From NCBI GenBank assembly GCA_008330645.1, contig VLTN01000005.1, positions 620,001 to 684,000 on the forward strand: a DNA stretch of 64,000 nucleotides, written 5' to 3'. A model generated the notes under the pieces. That model had not been told where the DNA came from. It searched no databases and saw only the letters and a list, made by a program, of their open reading frames with translations. This stretch comes from Cafeteria roenbergensis (taxonomy: Eukaryota > Sar > Bigyra > Bicosoecida > Cafeteriaceae). Below, in pieces: positions 59,192 through 64,000 of the stretch; position 1 is the first letter of the stretch, and every line of letters starts with the position of its first letter. A program made the translations under genes and the position numbers.

Positions 59192-61312
59192 CTACTCAGC
59201 CTGACGGCTGGCAAGCTCCGTGCCGTCAGTCGCGCGCAGGGCGCCTCCCTGCATCGTGCGCGAGTTCTCCATCGGGTCAACGGCGCGCGGCGCCGCGCTG
59301 ACCTCCTCCCAGGACTCTTCGTCGGATTGGCCCGGATGTCGGACGCACGGCACGAGGTTGAAAACCAGCACAATCACGAGCGTGCTGCCCGCGCCGAGCT
59401 GCATGGCCCACAGCGGCACGAGGCCGCGAACCAGGACGCCGGAGCACGCCGAAGAGGCCTGCGGAGCAGCTTGGGGAATGCATGCGGAATGGGCTGACAA
59501 ACTATCGCGACGCCAAGAGGCCCCCCTCTCCCCCGCCCCGCGCCCAGCAGCCGGCAGGACGCGACACCACGCGGGCGGTGAGCTGCAGCGCAAGAAGACT
59601 ACGGGGCTTGCAATTGTGAGCGGAAACGGGGGCCAGTGCCCCCGGGGCCACTGCAGGTGAGGGGCCGGGCCGCCCAGAGACCCTCCCTCCTGCAACACAC
59701 CAACCGCCTCGACTGCCAGCTCCACCCCGCCGCCTCGGCAATTCTCACCACTGCGTCCCACTGTGGCCTGACGTCGTCGCACTCCAGGTTGTCGCGTAGC
59801 AGCGCCAGCGTTCGGCGGAATACGTCACCGAACCCCTCAATGACGGCGTTACCGTGCTGCTGGCTCTCAGGGTCCTGCGGAAACTGGCTTGGACTGGGCA
59901 AGTCGCGGCGAAGGCGCTCGACGTCGCCCTCCACGTCCACCAGCCTGGCGTGGGCGTTTCGCACCTGTTGCACAGGGGTGTTGGTCATGTTGACTCCGAC
60001 CGGGTCCGTCTTGAGCAGCGGATTGCACAGCGTGTAGTAGTCAACGGAAGGCCCAAGCGTGGGAGGGGAGGAGCGCTCGAACACTCGGGCCGCCTGCCGA
60101 GCAGTGCCGCCGCTGTCGTGACAGGCGTCCGCCGCGATCAAGGCCACGGCAAACACCACACCGGCTGTCACCCAAAGCAGCAGCAAGAAGACGTTGACTG
60201 CCCCCGTTGCGGCCCGGTGGAAGAATCGGCAGCACGCGAAGCAGGGCGCCAGCGTGAGGCCCAGCACCACCACGATGGACGCAAACCCAGCCATGGCAGC
60301 AAGGGGCGCTAGCTCCAGGATGCGCTTCGCGTCGGGGTTGCTCGTGTAGGAGCCGAAGGAGGAAAGAGGCTTCGCGACGCTGTGGATGGACACGACGGAT
60401 CGCGCGAGGGCGTCGGTTGATCCGTTCAGGGCGGTCTCAAGGGCAGCGAGGCGCGCGATGGAGTCCTGGTACGTTGCACCGCCGCCGCTGAGCGCCTGTA
60501 CTCTGGCGAGGAGAGCAGCGGTGTCATTGTGCAGCGAGGTAGCCCGGACAGCAACTGCGGAGATGTCCACGGCGGCGCTGGAGATGTGCTTCCCCAGCCC
60601 ACTGACCGACTCTGCCGTCGCGGAAAAGGCCTGCGTGAGCTGGGTTGCCGGGGCGACGGCGCCGTAGCCGATTCCAACGAAGGCAGCGCATGCCAGGAGG
60701 AGGAATGTGAGCAGGCACGACCGAATGTCGCCTTGGCGGCACTGAGAGCACCCCCGGAACCAGCAACACCTGCAGCACGCGCAGCAGGAGAGGGAGCACA
60801 TGATGAAGCTGACCAAGAGGCCAACCCCGGCGATGATGCCGGCCAGCACCACCAGAGACAGCAGGTAGTCTTGCGACGACTGGGCCATAATGTCCCCTTT
60901 GATCAGGGCGTCCTGCGGCCCACAGGCGGAGGCGAGCGGGCGCAGCGTCAGAAGCGCAGACGAAAGAAACCAAGGAAGCGTTGGAGGCCATGCGCCACAC
61001 GTGCAGCAGTCGGGGGAAACAAGGCGGGGAGGCGGAGGCAACGTTTGCTGCTGCGGCAGCGCCTCTCTCGCTCTCGCGCGACGAGCGCACCTCCGGCCAC
61101 CGGCCAGGCCGTCGGGAGGCCAAGGGGCAATGCCGACAAGCGTGGCGGGCACAGGCCCGGAGCGTGGGGATGGCTGCGCCCTGCATTGCGGGGCGGCCGG
61201 CAAGCGAGGTCAGACGCGCGCGCTGCGGCAACTCGCTCACAGGAAGCGACGCCCCTCCAAAGTACCGCGGGGTGCCTGAGTGCAAGAACTCTATGGAGCC
61301 ATCGAGTGCCAT
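59192..61312 (-). CDS. Tweety (TTYH) family membrane protein, 500 aa
   Basis: Three exons: 61312-61241, 60912-59749 and 59458-59192. Introns are 328 and 290 bases, donors GTGAGC and GTGAGA. Both joins are phase 0: RYFGGASLP|DALIKGDI and QWDAV|ASSACSGVLV. Five spans match tweety order: LLSLVVLAGIIAGVGLLVSF followed by a Cys-rich turn (CSLSCCACCRCC), LTFLLLACAAFVGIGYGAVA, ASIVVVLGLTLAPCFACC, NVFLLLLWVTAGVVFAVALI and STLVIVLVFNLVPCV. The extracellular block before the last span has the family signature SVDYYTLCN, as in TTYH ILSYYLLCN, and a Cys pair (ECDDV and SSACSG). The N-terminal SIEFLHSGTPRYFGG aligns with TTYH LLHQLPRADF. Animal tweety proteins were described as volume-regulated anion channels, but structures lack an obvious pore and lipid handling is proposed. 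The tail is acidic and cytosolic. Confidence 0.85.
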
Positions 61313-61726
61313 GCCAGGCTGGGCGACCGGCCAGTTCCGCCCCTCCTGGAACCGCAGTGGGCCGACTTGGCGCGCGCAGAAGCGATGGCGCCAGGCAACG
61401 GCGACCGAGACGGCTCTTTCGGCAGTTGCCTCTGTCAGCGCCCCGCGGCGCACGCGAGCACCTCCACCTTGCACACGGGCGCCGCCGCTGCGCGAGGCGG
61501 CAGCGCTTTCGCTTTCCGCACCTCGTGGACGCGGCAGGCTGGGCAGGCATTGTCGGGCGGTGCCACCCGCGGGCGGCAGGCTTTGGACGGCGAGCCCTGG
61601 CGTAGGAATCGGAAACCCAGCGCGCACACACTCAAAGCCGGCAGAGGCGAGAGCACGCGGCAGGCAACGAGGGCGCGAGGCCCATCCATTCTGCGTGCAA
61701 ACGCGCCAGGCCCGGCCCGGGCAGGG
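61313..61726. other. Intergenic, promoter of the tweety gene
   Basis: 5' flank of tweety and 3' flank of the UxuA-like gene, same strand. No other feature seen. Confidence 0.4.
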
Positions 61727-62896
61727 TCACTCTGCTGGTGCAGCAAGGGCCGCAGCGCCCGAGGAGCCCGTGCCTGCGGAGCTCGCCGCTTCAGCGGCGC
61801 GACGCTCGGCTTCTGACTGCGCCGCCCGGATGCCTGCCTTCATGTACCCCACAGCAAAGGCAGACGCGGCGGCAGGACCTGCCTCCTCGACGAACGGTGG
61901 CGTGTGGTCAAGGATGACGGTTCCGCCGTAGCTTCCGGCGATCATGGACCGAAGGATCCTGCACACGTCGCCATAGCCGCCGTCGATGAAGGTTTCCACG
62001 AACCGTGGCAGGGGGGACGTGACGTTGCGGAGGTGGACGATGAGCACGCGGCCAGCGCGGCAGAACGCCTCCAGGTCGCCGTACACGTCGCCAAACGCCT
62101 TGCCGCCCTCCAGCCAGCAGCCGCAGCAGAACTCCATGCCCAGGCTGCGACCATGCCCTGTGGCATCTGCCAGGGCGAAGGCTCGCTCGAACGCGCCCCG
62201 GGTTCGCATCAGCGGCCGCACCCCGCACACGAGCGCGTCCATCGGAGGGTCGTTGGGGTGAAGCGCGAGCCGCACCCCGCTGGCCTCGGCCACAGGCAAG
62301 ACCCGCTCCAGGAAGTACTTCATCGTGCCCCAGAGCTCCTCGTCCTCGAAGACTCGGCCGTGCGACGCCGGTAGCGACTCCAGGGCGGCTGCGTCCATGG
62401 CCCGCCCGGCCGCGCCGCCCCTGGTTTCGGCAGACGCCACCGACCACACGCCGTCGGGCTCCCACGTGAAGGTCGTGACACCAATGCCAGCCGCGCCGAC
62501 GGCCCGCACAAAGGTGCAGAATTCAGCGATGGCCGCATCGCGATCCGGCGCGCCCAGGATGATGCGGCTGTTCTTCGCGTGGCGCAGGCACCCCACGTTG
62601 TATAGCTCCACTCCGAACTCAGCGCAGCGCCCCTTGATCTTGGCAAGGTGCTCGGCCGTCTCGTGCTCCACGCGCTCGATCCATGTGAAGCAGCGCGTCA
62701 CGCCCATCTGGGCGAGGAGGCGCAGCTCGTGCTCAGCTGGATCCTCTGAAATGAGGCACGAAACCTGGGGGCCCTCGGGCCGCAGGAGGTTGGGATTGGC
62801 GTCGGGGTGGCCGCTGGGAGGCGCCGCGACATGTCCTGCAACTGCAGCAGCGTCCTTGTACATCCCCGCCTCGGTCTCGTAGTGGCCCTGATACAT
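61727..62896 (-). CDS. Mannonate dehydratase (UxuA)-like TIM-barrel protein, 389 aa
   Basis: Single exon, ATG 62896. A xylose-isomerase-like TIM barrel related to D-mannonate dehydratase, which converts D-mannonate to 2-keto-3-deoxygluconate in hexuronate breakdown. Family-like blocks: LAKIKGRCAEFGVELYNVGC, GIGVTTFTWEPDGVWSV, FLERVLPVAEASGVRLALHP followed by NDPPMDAL, GMEFCCGCWLEGG, RVLIVHLRNVTSPLP, FIDGGYGDVCRILRSM and GGTVILDHTPPF. Likely metal ligands (the barrel His in LALHPNDPP, the Cys in FCCG, His in VHLRN, Asp-His in LDHTPP) are present. The conventional N-terminal UxuA motif is replaced by a divergent segment, and the C-terminus has an Ala-rich helix of about 50 residues. Whether mannonate is the substrate is uncertain. 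It is divergent from the 76-residue membrane protein gene across 189 bases. Confidence 0.82.
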   Translation of the reverse strand: MYQGHYETEAGMYKDAAAVAGHVAAPPSGHPDANPNLLRPEGPQVSCLISEDPAEHELRLLAQMGVTRCFTWIERVEHETAEHLAKIKGRCAEFGVELYNVGCLRHAKNSRIILGAPDRDAAIAEFCTFVRAVGAAGIGVTTFTWEPDGVWSVASAETRGGAAGRAMDAAALESLPASHGRVFEDEELWGTMKYFLERVLPVAEASGVRLALHPNDPPMDALVCGVRPLMRTRGAFERAFALADATGHGRSLGMEFCCGCWLEGGKAFGDVYGDLEAFCRAGRVLIVHLRNVTSPLPRFVETFIDGGYGDVCRILRSMIAGSYGGTVILDHTPPFVEEAGPAAASAFAVGYMKAGIRAAQSEAERRAAEAASSAGTGSSGAAALAAPAE

Positions 62897-63085
62897 GGCG
62901 GATAGACTTCGGAAGAACCTGGGACGACCTGCCTTGGCGGCGCGACTCCGGAGTGCCCGCCGCCCGTGGCGACCTGCGCCGGTCAGGCCCCCGCGCCGGC
63001 GTGACCCCCGGGTGTTTGCTTGGATGCATATAGTGCGCGCATCGACGCCGCGCTGACGAGCACAGGCCCGGCGCGGCGAGCAGCC
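62897..63085. promoter_or_regulatory. Divergent promoter region, UxuA-like and small membrane protein genes
   Basis: 189 bases between oppositely directed start codons. TGCATATAGTGCGC at about 63024-63037 is the one TATA-like patch, about 50-60 bases upstream of the plus-strand ATG. Confidence 0.5.
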
Positions 63086-63421
63086 ATGGCCGGAGGAAAC
63101 GGGCCCTCGATCCTCCAGGTCGTTGTGATCATCGGTGGTGCGGTTGCGGGCGGCTGGCTCGGCGCCCAGCTGCGCACTCGCTTTTCCAAGTCCACCGAGG
63201 TGAGCTGGCCTGACAGCCGTGCTCCGCCCTGTTGCTGCTCCTTGCGCCGGGCGCCGCGGCCACGCAGCGTGCGCTGGCCTTGCAATCTGGCTTGTGCTTC
63301 GCAGGAGGAGATGGAGCGGCGCGTCCAAATGCGGATGGAGGACATCCGGCGCGAGTCCGTCGAATCGAGCAGCCAGCGTCCGGAACGCCCAGCGACGGTG
63401 CCACCTGGAGACCGCGCGTGA
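63086..63421 (+). CDS. Small single-pass membrane protein, 76 aa, unknown
   Basis: Two exons: 63086-63199 and 63305-63421, with a 105-base phase-0 intron (GTGAGC, TTCGCAG). The intron has no in-frame stop and is a multiple of three, so retention would give a 111-residue protein. Residues 9-27 form one membrane helix (LQVVVIIGGAVAGGWLGAQL), followed by a basic patch (RTRFSK), a charged amphipathic helix (EEMERRVQMRMEDIRRESVE) and a polar tail. The shape is typical of small mitochondrial or ER proteins; no family is recognised. A TATA-like patch lies 50-60 bases upstream of the ATG. Confidence 0.6.
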   Translation: MAGGNGPSILQVVVIIGGAVAGGWLGAQLRTRFSKSTEVSWPDSRAPPCCCSLRRAPRPRSVRWPCNLACASQEEMERRVQMRMEDIRRESVESSSQRPERPATVPPGDRA

Positions 63422-64000
63422 CCGCACTTGGGTGTGGAAGCAGGGGGATCACGCGGGAGGTGAACCCGTGAGGCGTGCTTGTTTGCGTGAACGGCGTGCG
63501 TGTTGTCGAGCTGCTCGAGCGGAATGCAGGCATGCCCAGAATCGAAGCGCCGAATGCGCGCTACATGTGCGCGAAGTCGCAGGGCGCGCGCGGCGCCGCC
63601 CCGCCACGCGTTGTGCCTGGCTCGTCGGGGCACCTGCAATCGCCGGCGGCGCTTCGCATGGGGATGGGGATGGGGGTGGGGGTGGGGGCAGCGTTGTTCT
63701 CTGCGTCGCGCCCGAGGGAGCCGTGCTGGCTGCACGGGCAAGCCTTGGCTGGCGGGGCGTGGGAGGGGCCGCTGGGCCGCTGGGCCTGCGCTGCTGGAGA
63801 CACGCACGTCGGGGCAAGGCAAATGCGCACGTGCCATGGAGGCTCGCGCGCGCCTTGCACGGCAAGCAATGGGCATCGTTCAGTGGGCCGCGAGGCGCCC
63901 CACCGGCTGCTCACGCCAGCCAGCGTGCGCGGCGTCGCTGGGGCAAGGCCGACCCGAGCAGCAATGCCGCTGGCCACCAAGCGCGATGCTGTGGTCGATG
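63422..64000. other. Right-edge non-coding stretch with a G-rich tract
   Basis: No convincing gene. A G-rich tract at 63660-63689 has five runs of four or five G separated by one or two bases, a sequence able to form a G-quadruplex on the plus strand. Open frames across it are low-complexity and on the C-rich strand. Confidence 0.5.

Noticed and set aside
63200-63304. Continuous 111-codon reading of the small membrane protein
   Set aside because: The middle 105 bases have a GTGAGC donor and TTCGCAG acceptor like other introns and encode a Cys/Arg/Pro-rich insert between two charged helices.
1-64000. Proviruses, virophage- or Polinton-like elements, LTR or LINE elements and DNA transposons
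   Set aside because: I looked for reverse transcriptase, integrase, capsid and transposase motifs, AT-rich blocks and terminal repeats and saw none. Composition is GC-rich throughout apart from the mild shift at 51-55.5 kb.
1-64000. tRNA and rRNA genes
   Set aside because: Several GGTTCGA-like strings occur (for example near 52860) but none has the CC after it or a cloverleaf around it.

Overview
This window looks like nuclear DNA of a GC-rich, flagellated protist. The genes are eukaryotic: a cytosolic ribosomal protein (eL27), prefoldin 2, KEOPS kinase Bud32, arginyl-tRNA-protein transferase, a PP2A B''-gamma subunit and a UBX-domain protein. Many are cut by short GT-AG introns of about 100-340 bases. 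IFT43, OSCP1 and the TON2/PPP2R3C-type subunit point to a cell with a flagellum and basal body. A giant TmcB-like TPR/PAS membrane protein, a BK-type K+ channel, a tweety homologue and no photosynthesis gene fit a heterotrophic flagellate. A bicosoecid stramenopile such as Cafeteria is my best guess, but this is inference from gene content and composition. Nothing looks bacterial or viral, and I see no transposon, provirus, tRNA, rRNA or CRISPR array.

Layout. 0-11.5 kb: the tail of a plus-strand gene, then minus-strand genes for a putative mitochondrial protein, a mitochondrial carrier, PPP2R3C, a 93-residue membrane protein, a tyrosine phosphatase and ATE1. 11.5-26 kb: a winged-helix-like protein, Bud32, a BK-type channel, an EMC10-like protein, eL27, a UAS-UBX protein, IFT43, a poorly coding stretch and a small granulin-like secreted protein. 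26-36 kb: a 2169-residue TmcB-like protein, a voltage-sensor/coiled-coil protein and a beta-carbonic anhydrase with a lipidation signal. 36-47 kb: a fusion of ACBP, PH, START, membrane segments and an E2-type acyltransferase fold, then a HAD-family protein and a degenerate kinesin. 47-50.7 kb: an FMC1-like protein, OSCP1 and prefoldin 2. 51-55.5 kb: by eye a less GC-biased pair, an unknown secreted protein with 33-bp repeats and an acylated LRR protein. 55.7-64 kb: a 7-TM protein, a tweety homologue, a mannonate-dehydratase-like enzyme and a 76-residue membrane protein.

Genes are tightly packed, and several neighbours fire outward from shared intergenic regions of 160-340 bases. There is no operon logic, so function must be read gene by gene. 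Themes are the flagellum/cytoskeleton (IFT43, OSCP1, PPP2R3C, pseudokinesin), membrane signalling and ion transport (BK-type channel, voltage-sensor protein, tweety, TmcB-like, 7-TM) and membrane lipid handling (the acyl-CoA-binding/START fusion). Exon coordinates below were placed by eye from GT-AG sites, reading phase and remembered family alignments. The most novel item is the 1266-residue lipid-binding/acyltransferase fusion at 36.2-40.1 kb.
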